From Bacteroidia bacterium (GTDB lineage: Bacteria; Bacteroidota; Bacteroidia; B-17B0; Aurantibacillaceae): DNA of 64,000 nt. The translations under genes were made by a program, and so were the position numbers. The notes beneath the pieces are model-generated. The model had not been told where the DNA came from, did no database searches, and worked only from the letters and a program-made list of their open reading frames with translations. The stretch covers positions 62,001 through 126,000 of the forward strand of contig JAEUTP010000027.1 of NCBI GenBank assembly GCA_016787705.1, in the 5' to 3' direction. Below, piece by piece: positions 32,533 to 41,062 of this stretch (the first letter of the stretch is position 1; every line of letters begins with the position of its first letter).

Positions 32533-32943
32533 ATGCTAAAAAAGTATTCTATACTTGCGTTTCTTTTTTTCGCCTATACACTTGTATTAGGTCATAGCAT
32601 TGTTCCACATCACCATCATCATGATGATTTTGAAACTGAACAGCAAGCACACCATGATGCTGATGATGATGACCACGATCATGATAAAGGTGATTCTGAT
32701 TTAGCACATGGTTTTGAAAATTATCTGCATACAGGTACAACTGCTGATATTCATCAACAATCCAATAGTATACTTCTTGTTTCTCCAGCAATTATCAGTA
32801 CTATTTTTGCGGTTTTCAATTTTGAGTTAAGACCAATTGAACTTCCACCACCGCTTAGGCGGCCTAACAACGATTATTTTCCGAAACTATTCTATTATCT
32901 ATCCTCTAAGGGTTTTAGAGCGCCTCCGTTTGATTTAGTATAG
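32533..32943 (+). CDS. Histidine-rich secreted protein before CusA-type pump
   Basis: I start at ATG 32533, giving MLKKYSILAFLFFAYTLVLG then HSIVPHHHHHDDFE; a longer frame begins at 32467 but lacks a good leader. The mature N-terminus carries a metal-binding cluster: HHHHHDD, then HHDADDDDHDHDKGDSD. The C-terminal part has one hydrophobic helix (SILLVSPAIISTIFAVF) and a proline-rich tail. Such His/Asp clusters bind Zn, Ni, Co or Cu. It directly precedes the CusA-type pump, so it probably acts as a periplasmic metal chaperone or buffer for that system. Confidence 0.75.
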   Translation: MLKKYSILAFLFFAYTLVLGHSIVPHHHHHDDFETEQQAHHDADDDDHDHDKGDSDLAHGFENYLHTGTTADIHQQSNSILLVSPAIISTIFAVFNFELRPIELPPPLRRPNNDYFPKLFYYLSSKGFRAPPFDLV

Positions 32944-33006
32944 GCATTAGCCTATTTGGATTCACCTTCTGTGGGTGATATTTACTTACACTAAATCATA
33001 ATTCAA

Positions 33007-36000
33007 ATGTTAAATAAAATCATTGCGTTCTCTATAAAGAACAAATTACTAATTGGGCTTTTTATATTAGCCCTTATTGGTTACGGCAGTTATGAAATAA
33101 CTCAACTACCAATTGATGCCGTGCCTGATATTACGGATAACCAAGTTCAGGTTATTACAGTTACACCTTCTCTTGGTGCACCTGATGTAGAAAGGCTAAT
33201 TACCTTTCCAATAGAGCAGGCAAACAGTAACATTCCGGGCTTACGAGAAATAAGAAGTTTTTCAAGATTTGGTCTTTCTCTGATCACCATTGTATTTAAT
33301 GATGATGTTGATATTTACTGGGCAAGGCAACAAGTAACAGAAAGGCTTTCTATTGCACAAGCTCAAATACCTAAAGGCGTTGGCGAGCCTAAATTAGCTC
33401 CGGTAACAACAGGATTAGGTGAAATTTATCAATACGTTTTAAAGCCCAAACCGGGTTACGAAAATAAGTATACGGCAACCGAATTGCGCACCGTACAAGA
33501 TTGGATTGTAAAACGACAATTAATTAGCGTTAGAGGTGTTGCAGATGTTAGCAGTTTTGGGGGAAGAGTAAAGCAATATGAAATTGCTGTTAATCCAAGT
33601 AATCTAAAATCACACAACATTACAATTAGTGATGTTTTTACCGCATTAGAGAAAAACAACGAAAATACAGGCGGTGCATACATTGAAAAAGCTTCTACTG
33701 TGTTATACATACGTGCCGAAGGTTTGATTGCTACCATTGACGATATACAAAACATAGTTGTAAAAAATTTAGACAATGGCACTCCTCTCTTAATAAAAGA
33801 TGTAGCTGATGTTAGAATTGGTAATGCTACAAGATATGGAGCTATTACATACAATGATGAAGGAGAAGTTGCCGGAGCCGTTGTGATGATGCTAAAGGGA
33901 GATAACAGTAGCAGAGTTATAGCGGATGTAAAAGAAAAAATTGAACAAATTAAGAAGACCTTACCTGAAGGAGTACAGCTTGAACCATTTCTTGACAGAA
34001 CCAAAATGGTAAATAGTGCAATTTCTACTGTTACTAAAAACCTTTTAGAAGGTGCTTTAATAGTTGTTTTCATCCTTGTACTTTTCCTAGGAAATTTCAG
34101 AGCAGGTTTAATAGTTGCATCTATTATCCCATTAGCAATGCTGTTTGCTGTAATCATGATGAATATGTTTGGAGTAAGTGGAAATTTAATGAGTTTAGGC
34201 GCATTGGATTTCGGTTTAATTGTAGATGGTGCTGTAATTATAGTTGAGGCCTGCATGTTTCAATTACATACCTCCAAATTGAAAAAAGTATCGCAGGCAG
34301 AAATGGATGATTTAGTTTACTCCACATCTGCAAGAATGCGAAATGCTGCGGTGTTTGGAGAATTAATCATTCTTGCTGTGTATTTACCAATATTTACTTT
34401 ACAAGGAATAGAAGGTAAGATGTTTATTCCAATGGCGCAAACGGTTGCTTTCGCTCTATTAGGCGCATTTGTTTTGTCACTAACATATGTTCCGGTTATG
34501 TCTGCGTTATTTCTCAATAAAAACATCTCGCATGAAAAAACTTTCTCCGATAAAATGATGGATGTTTTGGAAAGAGTTCATCAAAAATATCTTATCAAAT
34601 TATTGGCAATGCCTAAAACAGTTATCGCTTTTGCAGTAGGACTATTTGCACTATCGCTGTATATCATGTCAACCCTTGGCGGAGAATTTATACCGGAGTT
34701 ACCTGAAGGTGACTTTGCTGTTGAAACAAGAGTATTAACGGGAAGTAATATTACTACATCATCAGAAGCAATCTTAAAATCAGCACATATTCTTTTAAAT
34801 AAATTTCCAGAGATAGAAAAAGTCGTTGGTAAAACAGGAAGCGGTGAAATTCCGACCGATCCTATGCCAATGGAAGCATCAGATATGATGATCATTTTAA
34901 AGGATAAATCTGAATGGACTTCCGCAAACTCATGGCATGAACTCTCTGAAAAAATGAGTGAATCTTTACAGGAAATACCGGGTGTTACATATAGCTTTCA
35001 ATATCCCGTTGCTATGCGTTTCAACGAATTAATGACCGGGGCAAAACAAGATGTTGTATGTAAAATATTTGGCGAAAATTTAGATACGCTTTCAAAATAC
35101 TCCAAGTTGGTTGGAAATCTTGCTTCAAAAATTGAAGGTGCGGAGAACATCTACGTTGAACCTATTGATGGCTTGCCGCAGTTAATCATCCGATACAAAA
35201 GAAAATTAATTGCACAATACGGATTAAATGTACAAGACATAAACAAAGTCGTTAATACAGCGTTTGCCGGACAAAGTAGCGGATTAGTTTATGAAGATGA
35301 AAAGAGATTTGATTTAGTTGTGCGTGTTGCAGGAGAACAGAGAAAGAACTTGGAAGACGTGCAAGATCTCTTAATTCCAACTCCAAAGGGAACGCAAATT
35401 CCTTTGAATCAAATAGCCGATGTTACAATTGAAGAAAGCGTGAATCAAATACAAAGGGATGATGCAAAGCGAAGAATAATTGTAGGATTTAATGTAGGAG
35501 AACGAGATGTGCAGAGTATAGTTGAAGATATTCAGGCGCAAGTAGAAAAGAAAATTAAACTGCCGACAGGATATTATATAACTTATGGAGGGGCTTTTGA
35601 AAATTTGGTGGCTGCAAAAAAACGATTGGGATTTGCTGTTCCTGTTTCATTATTGTTAATCTTCCTATTGCTGTATTTTGCTTTCGGCTCTATTAAGCAG
35701 GGTTTATTAATTTATTCAGCAATTCCCCTTTCTGCAATTGGTGGAATCCTTTTATTAGCAGCTCGTGGAATGCCTTTTAGTATTAGTGCCGGAATTGGAT
35801 TTATAGCATTGTTTGGCGTTGCCGTGCTTAATGGAATAGTTCTTATCTCGGAATACAACAGAATAAAAAAAGAAGGAGAAACGGATATTATGCAAATTGT
35901 TTTGAGTGGAACAAAACATCGTTTAAGGCCTGTTTTAATGACCGCTTTTGTAGCTTCTCTTGGATTTTTGCCAATGGCAATAAGTAATGGAGCTGGAGCT

Positions 36001-37341
36001 GAAGTTCAAAGACCACTTGCTACTGTGGTTATTGGTGGATTACTTATTGCAACATTTTTAACCTTGTTTGTACTTCCTGTGCTATACATTTTATTTGAAA
36101 AAGGTTCGAAAACCAAAAAAGCGAATGGAGCAACTTTAACAATCTTAATAGTGTTTTTTGCTATGAACGGTATGCAAGCACAAACGCCTATTACGCTTCA
36201 GGCCGCTATTGATACCGCTTTTAAAAACAACCTTTCATTGAAAAATGAAAAGCTAAATGCAGAGTATTATAAAAAGCTTCAAGGTTCAGGAGTTGACATT
36301 CCACAAACCTCAGTAACTGGTGAATATGGGCAAATTAACAGCTATTACAAAGACAATCGTTTTGCAATTTCACAAAGCATAAAATTTCCAACTGTATATT
36401 CCAAACAAAAATCTGTATTGAATGAAGAATGGAAAAACAGCATTTTGAATATCGCAGTGAAACGAAGTGATTTAAAAAAGAATGTTACACAGGCATTTTA
36501 TGAACTATTATATTTAAAAGCTAAACAAGATTTATTAAGGCATACCGACAGTGTATATGCTCAATTTTTAAAGAATTCTGAGATTCGGTTTAATAAAGGA
36601 GAGAGTAATATTCTCGAAAAAACAACCGCTGAAACGCAACGGGGACAGATAAATCAACAACTTAAACAAATTGAACAAGATTATCAGATTGTTCAACTCC
36701 AGTTTAAATTGTTATTAAATTCAAATATTGAGTTTATGCCGGAAAGTGCATCTTTAAAAATAAATGATGTGGCTATTTCTGATACAATGGTGGTTAAACA
36801 ACACCCTTTGATTTCGCAGCTAAAACAAAATGAACAACTGTATAAAGCTAAATACAAATTAGAGAGGTCAAAACTATTGCCCGATCTGTTTTTCTCCTAC
36901 AATAACATGAGTATGAAGGGCTACGGAGCAGATGAAAGGCTATACACAACTTCCACCCGATTTCAATCTTTTCAGGCAGGTATAGGGATTCCATTATTTT
37001 TCTCTTCGCAGCGTTCTAAAATAAGTGCTTCAAAAATCGGGAATGATATTGCTCAAAATAATTATTTAGCAGGAGTAAAAACTTTGCAAACAGAATACCT
37101 ACAAGCTCTTTTAAGCTACAATAAAAATTTGCAGGCAACTTCCTATTATGAAAATACCGCTTTAAAGAATGCTGATATCATCTTGAATACTGCCAACAAA
37201 CAATATAATAATGGAGACATTAATTATTTGGAATGGACAATCTTGGTAAACCAATCCATTGGTCTGAAAGGGGAATATATTGACCAAGTAAAAAATCTAA
37301 ATCAAAGCATTATTCAATTAAACTACTTATCAAACAAATAA
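33007..37341 (+). CDS. CusA/CzcA-type heavy-metal RND pump fused to TolC-like outer-membrane factor
   Basis: 1444 residues. Residues 1 to about 1035 are a heavy-metal-efflux RND pump: MLNKIIAFSIKNKLLIGLFI, LPIDAVPDITDNQVQVITVT, and the proton-relay motif LGALDFGLIVDGAVIIVEAC near residue 400-420. The C-terminal part (about 1060-1444) is a TolC-type factor: ITLQAAIDTAFKNNLSLKNE, LFFSYNNMSMKGY. Between them is a segment like a signal peptide (ATLTILIVFFAMNGMQAQ, about 1041-1058). Pump-plus-factor fusions of this size are known in Bacteroidota. The internal signal suggests cleavage so that the factor can reach the outer membrane. Confidence 0.9.
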   Translation: MLNKIIAFSIKNKLLIGLFILALIGYGSYEITQLPIDAVPDITDNQVQVITVTPSLGAPDVERLITFPIEQANSNIPGLREIRSFSRFGLSLITIVFNDDVDIYWARQQVTERLSIAQAQIPKGVGEPKLAPVTTGLGEIYQYVLKPKPGYENKYTATELRTVQDWIVKRQLISVRGVADVSSFGGRVKQYEIAVNPSNLKSHNITISDVFTALEKNNENTGGAYIEKASTVLYIRAEGLIATIDDIQNIVVKNLDNGTPLLIKDVADVRIGNATRYGAITYNDEGEVAGAVVMMLKGDNSSRVIADVKEKIEQIKKTLPEGVQLEPFLDRTKMVNSAISTVTKNLLEGALIVVFILVLFLGNFRAGLIVASIIPLAMLFAVIMMNMFGVSGNLMSLGALDFGLIVDGAVIIVEACMFQLHTSKLKKVSQAEMDDLVYSTSARMRNAAVFGELIILAVYLPIFTLQGIEGKMFIPMAQTVAFALLGAFVLSLTYVPVMSALFLNKNISHEKTFSDKMMDVLERVHQKYLIKLLAMPKTVIAFAVGLFALSLYIMSTLGGEFIPELPEGDFAVETRVLTGSNITTSSEAILKSAHILLNKFPEIEKVVGKTGSGEIPTDPMPMEASDMMIILKDKSEWTSANSWHELSEKMSESLQEIPGVTYSFQYPVAMRFNELMTGAKQDVVCKIFGENLDTLSKYSKLVGNLASKIEGAENIYVEPIDGLPQLIIRYKRKLIAQYGLNVQDINKVVNTAFAGQSSGLVYEDEKRFDLVVRVAGEQRKNLEDVQDLLIPTPKGTQIPLNQIADVTIEESVNQIQRDDAKRRIIVGFNVGERDVQSIVEDIQAQVEKKIKLPTGYYITYGGAFENLVAAKKRLGFAVPVSLLLIFLLLYFAFGSIKQGLLIYSAIPLSAIGGILLLAARGMPFSISAGIGFIALFGVAVLNGIVLISEYNRIKKEGETDIMQIVLSGTKHRLRPVLMTAFVASLGFLPMAISNGAGAEVQRPLATVVIGGLLIATFLTLFVLPVLYILFEKGSKTKKANGATLTILIVFFAMNGMQAQTPITLQAAIDTAFKNNLSLKNEKLNAEYYKKLQGSGVDIPQTSVTGEYGQINSYYKDNRFAISQSIKFPTVYSKQKSVLNEEWKNSILNIAVKRSDLKKNVTQAFYELLYLKAKQDLLRHTDSVYAQFLKNSEIRFNKGESNILEKTTAETQRGQINQQLKQIEQDYQIVQLQFKLLLNSNIEFMPESASLKINDVAISDTMVVKQHPLISQLKQNEQLYKAKYKLERSKLLPDLFFSYNNMSMKGYGADERLYTTSTRFQSFQAGIGIPLFFSSQRSKISASKIGNDIAQNNYLAGVKTLQTEYLQALLSYNKNLQATSYYENTALKNADIILNTANKQYNNGDINYLEWTILVNQSIGLKGEYIDQVKNLNQSIIQLNYLSNK

Positions 37342-37345
37342 AACC

Positions 37346-38473
37346 ATGAAATATTATTTAATCATACTGGCAACTATATTTATTACAAGTTGCGGAAATA
37401 AAGTAGCAAGTGAAGATCCGAAAGAAACTGCGCTTGAATCTAATATTGTGCAGATGACTGATGTTCAACAAAAAAATTCAGGTATAACTGCCGAACGCAT
37501 TGAAAAAAAGAGCATTTCATCGCTCCTCAAAGTAAATGGTGTAATTGATGTACCACCTCAAAATATGGTATCCATTAGTGTTCCGTTAGGGGGTTATCTT
37601 AAATCATCTAAGTTGCTTCCGGGAATGCGTGTTGCAAAAGGCGAAGTAATTGCTGTGATGGAAGATCAGCAGTACATTCAAATTCAACAGGAATATCTGA
37701 CAGCAAGGGCTAATTTTTCATATTTAGAAAGTGAATTTAACAGGCAAAAAGAGCTCAATCAAAGTAAAGCGACAAGCGATAAATCCTTTCAAAAGACCGA
37801 AGCCGAATACAAAAGTCAGCAGATCTTAATTAAATCATTATTTGAAAAGCTTAAATTGATAGGTATTAACCCGGAAGGATTAAATGAGTCAAGTCTCTCA
37901 AGAAGTATTAATGTATATTCACCCATCGATGGTTTTGTATCTACAGTTAACGTAAATATTGGAAAATATGTTAATCCAACAGAAGTGCTTTTTAATATTG
38001 TAAACCCAACAGATATACATCTTGCACTAACAGTATTTGAAAAAGACGTAAATAAAATTTCAAATGGACAAAAGGTGATTGCTTATACTAATAATAACCC
38101 CGAAAAAAGGTATGCCGCTGAAGTTATTTTAATTGGTCAGGACTTATCGCAGGAGCGAAGTGTGATTGTACATTGCCACTTTAACGATTATGACAAAGCT
38201 TTGATACCGGGAATGTTTATGAATGGTGAGATTGAAATAAAAAACGACAATGCTTATGTAATTTCGGAAAATGCAGTTGTAACTTTTGAAGGGAAACATT
38301 TTGTTTTCATTGAAAGGGATAAAAACACTTTTGAAATGTGTGAAGTGGAATCAGGTATTTCTGAGCACGGAATGCTTGAAATTAAGTCAACTAAAGTGGA
38401 TTTAGGAGCAAGTAAAATTGTAGTAAAAGGTGCTTATCACCTGCTAATGAAAATGAAAAATACAGAGGAATAA
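37346..38473 (+). CDS. CzcB-type RND periplasmic adaptor
   Basis: 375 residues. The leader MKYYLIILATIFITSC ends in a lipobox (Cys16). The domain order matches CzcB/CusB adaptors: N-terminal barrel start, SVPLGGYLKSSKLLPGMRVA (lipoyl half), helical hairpin (QQEYLTARANFSYLESEFNR), second half (INVYSPIDGFVSTVNVNI), then the barrel (NPTDIHLALTVFEKDVNKIS). It lies 4 bases downstream of the pump-fusion gene. Together with 33007-37341 it makes a tripartite metal exporter lacking only a separate outer-membrane factor, because that part is fused. Confidence 0.92.
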   Translation: MKYYLIILATIFITSCGNKVASEDPKETALESNIVQMTDVQQKNSGITAERIEKKSISSLLKVNGVIDVPPQNMVSISVPLGGYLKSSKLLPGMRVAKGEVIAVMEDQQYIQIQQEYLTARANFSYLESEFNRQKELNQSKATSDKSFQKTEAEYKSQQILIKSLFEKLKLIGINPEGLNESSLSRSINVYSPIDGFVSTVNVNIGKYVNPTEVLFNIVNPTDIHLALTVFEKDVNKISNGQKVIAYTNNNPEKRYAAEVILIGQDLSQERSVIVHCHFNDYDKALIPGMFMNGEIEIKNDNAYVISENAVVTFEGKHFVFIERDKNTFEMCEVESGISEHGMLEIKSTKVDLGASKIVVKGAYHLLMKMKNTEE

Positions 38474-38494
38474 TAAAACTTAAACTCATAAACC

Positions 38495-38869
38495 ATGAAA
38501 ACAAAAAATCTAATTGCGGTATTAACTATAATTCTCACTCTCTTTGTTTTTTCGTGTAAAAAAGATGGAACCGGAGGAAAATCATCTGTAAAGGGAACGG
38601 TTAAACATCATTCAGTTATTATTGGAAATGCAGTTGTTTATATTAAATATGGGGCAAAGGATTTTCCGGGTTCCGATGTTTCACAATACGATGCGAGTGT
38701 AAGTGCAGATGCTAATGGCAACTACGAGATTAAAAATCTTTTAAAGGGAGACTACTATTTATACGGAGTTGGTTACGATCCTAATATTTCAGCAAATGTT
38801 TATGGTGGAGTTGGTATCAAACTAAGAAGATCTGAGAGTATCAATACTGATGTTTATGTTGTAGAATAA
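38495..38869 (+). CDS. Small lipoprotein, paralogue of 32005-32379
   Basis: 124 residues with leader MKTKNLIAVLTIILTLFVFSC (Cys21). The mature domain reads SVKGTVKHHSVIIGNAVVYI, then YDASVSADANGNYEIKNLLK, then GDYYLYGVGYDPNISANVYG, a carboxypeptidase-like beta-sandwich. The match with the lipoprotein at 32005-32379 is clearest at LKPGTYYVYARGYDP versus LKGDYYLYGVGYDP. It sits between the adaptor and the P-type ATPase gene, 7 bases upstream of the latter. Function unknown; a shared periplasmic role in metal export is plausible. Confidence 0.7.
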   Translation: MKTKNLIAVLTIILTLFVFSCKKDGTGGKSSVKGTVKHHSVIIGNAVVYIKYGAKDFPGSDVSQYDASVSADANGNYEIKNLLKGDYYLYGVGYDPNISANVYGGVGIKLRRSESINTDVYVVE

Positions 38870-38876
38870 AAATAAA

Positions 38877-40715
38877 ATGAATTTATTTAAAACCTTCTTT
38901 TCTCGAAAATTCTTATGGGAAATCGTAAGAATCTTAATTGTTGGCATCACAAGTTTATTGTTTTACCTGCAAATTATCCCTCTATACGCATTGCTATTTG
39001 CTATGTTGTTCGGGATATATTCACTTGTAAAAACGGCTGCAATTGACTTAATAAAGGAACGGAAAATTGGCACAGAGTTGTTCATTACTATAGCAGCTGT
39101 TGTATCGGTTCTTGGAGAGGAGTATTTGGCAGGCTCAGTTGTTCTAATGATTATTCTCATTGCCGAATATATTGCAAGCGCAAGCGGTGAAAAGGCAAGA
39201 GCATCCATAAAAGAACTGATTGGTTCTATACCAACTACGGCAGTCGTGAAAAAAAATGGCGGTGAATCAATTATAGAAATTAATGAATTAAAGATTGGAT
39301 ATATAATTCTTGTTAAAGCAGGAGAAAAAATTCCTGTTGACGGTGTCGTTCTGAATGGAAATGCATCAGTAAATCAAGCTCCAATTACAGGAGAAAGTGT
39401 TCCTCAAGAAAAAGTTAAAGGAGCTGTTGTTTTTGCAGGAACTATTTTGGAAACAGGTGCTTTGGATATTGAAATGACTAAAATGGGAAAGGATACTGTT
39501 TTTTCAAGGATTATCTCATTAGTAGAAGAAGCAGAAAGTCAACAAGCCCCAATAGAAAAATACACAGACAAAGTTGCTGCTTGGTTAATTCCGATTGTTT
39601 TTTTATTTGTTGCCGGAGCATACTTTTTTACTCGTGATGTAAAACTTGTAATAGCACTATTAATATTTACATCACCTGCTGAATTAGGTTTGGCAACTCC
39701 ACTCGTTACTATTGCTGCAATTGCGAGAGCGGCAAAAGAAGGTATCTTAATTAAAGGGGGGCTTTTTTTGGAAGAACTTGCCAAAGTAGATGTAATTGTA
39801 TTTGATAAAACCGGAACATTAACTAAGGGTAGTCCAACTGTAAATAAAGTAGTTGTGATAGATGATTATTTTACTGAAAGTCAAATTTTACAACTTGCCG
39901 CTTCATTAGATAGTCGGTCAAGCCACCCTCTTGCTAAAGCAATTTTAGATTATGCTTCAGCCTTAAAAATTTCACTTTCAAATCCTGAAGACTTCCGTGT
40001 CATTAAAGGTCGAGGCGTTGCAGCAACAATTGACGGAATGAATATATTATTAGGTAATGAGTTATTAATGAATGACAACAACTTGAAAGTATCAAATCTA
40101 AATAATGATCATTCCGAAACGATTGTTTATCTCGCTATAAACAATAAGGTTGCAGGAGCGCTTTATATTTCTGATGCTATAAGAAATGGAGCAATTGAAA
40201 CCATAAATGACCTAAGAAAAAATGGAATTAGTAGAATAATAATGCTAACGGGTGACAACAATGAAACAGCCGAAAAGGTCTCTGAACAATTAGGAATAAG
40301 AGAATTTAAAGCCAATCTGCTTCCTGAAGATAAAATACTCTTTATTAAAGAACTTCAAAACAGTGGTGAAAGGGTTGCTATGGTGGGGGACGGAATCAAT
40401 GATTCTCCTGCTTTGGTTCAGGCAAACATTGGAATTTCAATGGGTGGTATTGGCACTCAGGCGGCAATGGAAGCAGCTGATATTGTTTTAATGCAGGATA
40501 GGTTAGAGAAAATCAACCTCGCCAAACTAATCAGTCAACGTGCATTTCGGACAATAAAGGAGAATATTTTTGTGGGTGTTGGTGTGGTTCATATAACCGG
40601 AATTACACTTGTACTTCTTAAAATAATTGGTCCCGTTGAAGCTGCTGCCATACATTTGCTCCCGGATACCTTAGTCTTCATAAATTCCATTAAATTACTT
40701 AAGATTAAGATTTGA
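38877..40715 (+). CDS. P1B-type metal-transporting ATPase with atypical membrane motif
   Basis: 612 residues, without any N-terminal metal-binding domain. The P-type machinery is complete: TGES near residue 171, DKTGTLTKG with the phosphorylated Asp near 310, SHPLAKAIL (HP motif) and GDGINDSPAL in the hinge. The membrane motif before the phosphorylation site is TSPAELGLATP (about residues 265-275), where typical copper or zinc pumps have a CPC and cobalt-type pumps have SPC. The cysteine is replaced. The metal is therefore uncertain. It is the last gene of the second efflux unit; a strong terminator lies 170 bases downstream. Confidence 0.9.
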   Translation: MNLFKTFFSRKFLWEIVRILIVGITSLLFYLQIIPLYALLFAMLFGIYSLVKTAAIDLIKERKIGTELFITIAAVVSVLGEEYLAGSVVLMIILIAEYIASASGEKARASIKELIGSIPTTAVVKKNGGESIIEINELKIGYIILVKAGEKIPVDGVVLNGNASVNQAPITGESVPQEKVKGAVVFAGTILETGALDIEMTKMGKDTVFSRIISLVEEAESQQAPIEKYTDKVAAWLIPIVFLFVAGAYFFTRDVKLVIALLIFTSPAELGLATPLVTIAAIARAAKEGILIKGGLFLEELAKVDVIVFDKTGTLTKGSPTVNKVVVIDDYFTESQILQLAASLDSRSSHPLAKAILDYASALKISLSNPEDFRVIKGRGVAATIDGMNILLGNELLMNDNNLKVSNLNNDHSETIVYLAINNKVAGALYISDAIRNGAIETINDLRKNGISRIIMLTGDNNETAEKVSEQLGIREFKANLLPEDKILFIKELQNSGERVAMVGDGINDSPALVQANIGISMGGIGTQAAMEAADIVLMQDRLEKINLAKLISQRAFRTIKENIFVGVGVVHITGITLVLLKIIGPVEAAAIHLLPDTLVFINSIKLLKIKI

Positions 40716-40869
40716 ATATTAAGTCGATAACAAGGTCAGTTTAGACCTTACTATCTCAATAATTACCTTAGTTCGAAATTCGTACTGTTAGGGTATCCGA
40801 GGGAGAGTGTTCATTAGCGTTCTAATTGCTTGAAAATCATCAATAAAGTTCGATAAATCCAATCCGTAG

Positions 40870-40882
40870 GGTACTTAACCGG
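40870..40882 (+). repeat. Candidate right attachment sequence, GGTACT-N3-CCGG
   Basis: GGTACTTAACCGG shares 10 of 13 bases with the tRNA end (13309-13321), and the flanking CCG before it also matches. Like the tRNA site it is followed at once by a terminator-type hairpin. This is a plausible element end, but a short match. Confidence 0.4.
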
Positions 40883-40919
40883 AAAACCCCTGATAAAGTC
40901 TTATTTATCAGGGGTTTTT
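40883..40919. terminator. Terminator with 15-bp perfect stem (bidirectional form)
   Basis: AAAACCCCTGATAAA (40883-40897), six-base loop, TTTATCAGGGGTTTT (40904-40918). A-tract and T-tract on either side allow it to work in both directions: for the P-type ATPase on the left and for the leftward GlxA-type gene on the right. Confidence 0.88.
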
Positions 40920-41062
40920 GGTTCGATAAAGAATCGATATAATAGAAAACTGTTTATTTTCAAAGAGTTAACGGTTCGAGTTCGGAAGTGCAGTTTGAAT
41001 CATAGTACTCTAAATTAGTTATGTTTTAAGAGCAAATTTACCTTTTACAATTTTGAAATTGA

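Larger units (their letters stand above)
13309..40882. mobile_element. Heavy-metal resistance island inserted at tRNA-Leu, serine-recombinase type (ends tentative)
   Basis: The region starts at the 3' end of tRNA-Leu with a large serine recombinase and carries chromate, RND and P-type ATPase resistance genes. The tentative ends are two copies of GGTACT-N3-CCGG, at 13309-13321 and 40870-40882, each followed by a terminator hairpin and preceded by related sequence (TCC...CCG). No relaxase, coupling protein or type IV secretion gene is seen, so movement between cells would need help. The right end is uncertain; it could be nearer 43.5-43.8 kb. Confidence 0.6.
40716..41062. other. Intergenic region with terminator and possible right attachment site
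   Basis: 347 bases after the ATPase. Contents: a hairpin AAGGTC-AGTTTA-GACCTT at about 40733-40750; TTCGATA motifs near 40855 and 40922 (ATCGATA follows 11 bases after the second); the pattern GGTACTTAACCGG (40870-40882); and a 15-bp-stem terminator (40883-40919). No coding sequence recognised. Confidence 0.5.

Noticed and set aside
40855..40940. LytTR-type site near the right end of the island
   Set aside because: TTCGATA recurs, but the spacing is 67 bp and 11 bp instead of about 21, and no target gene is near.
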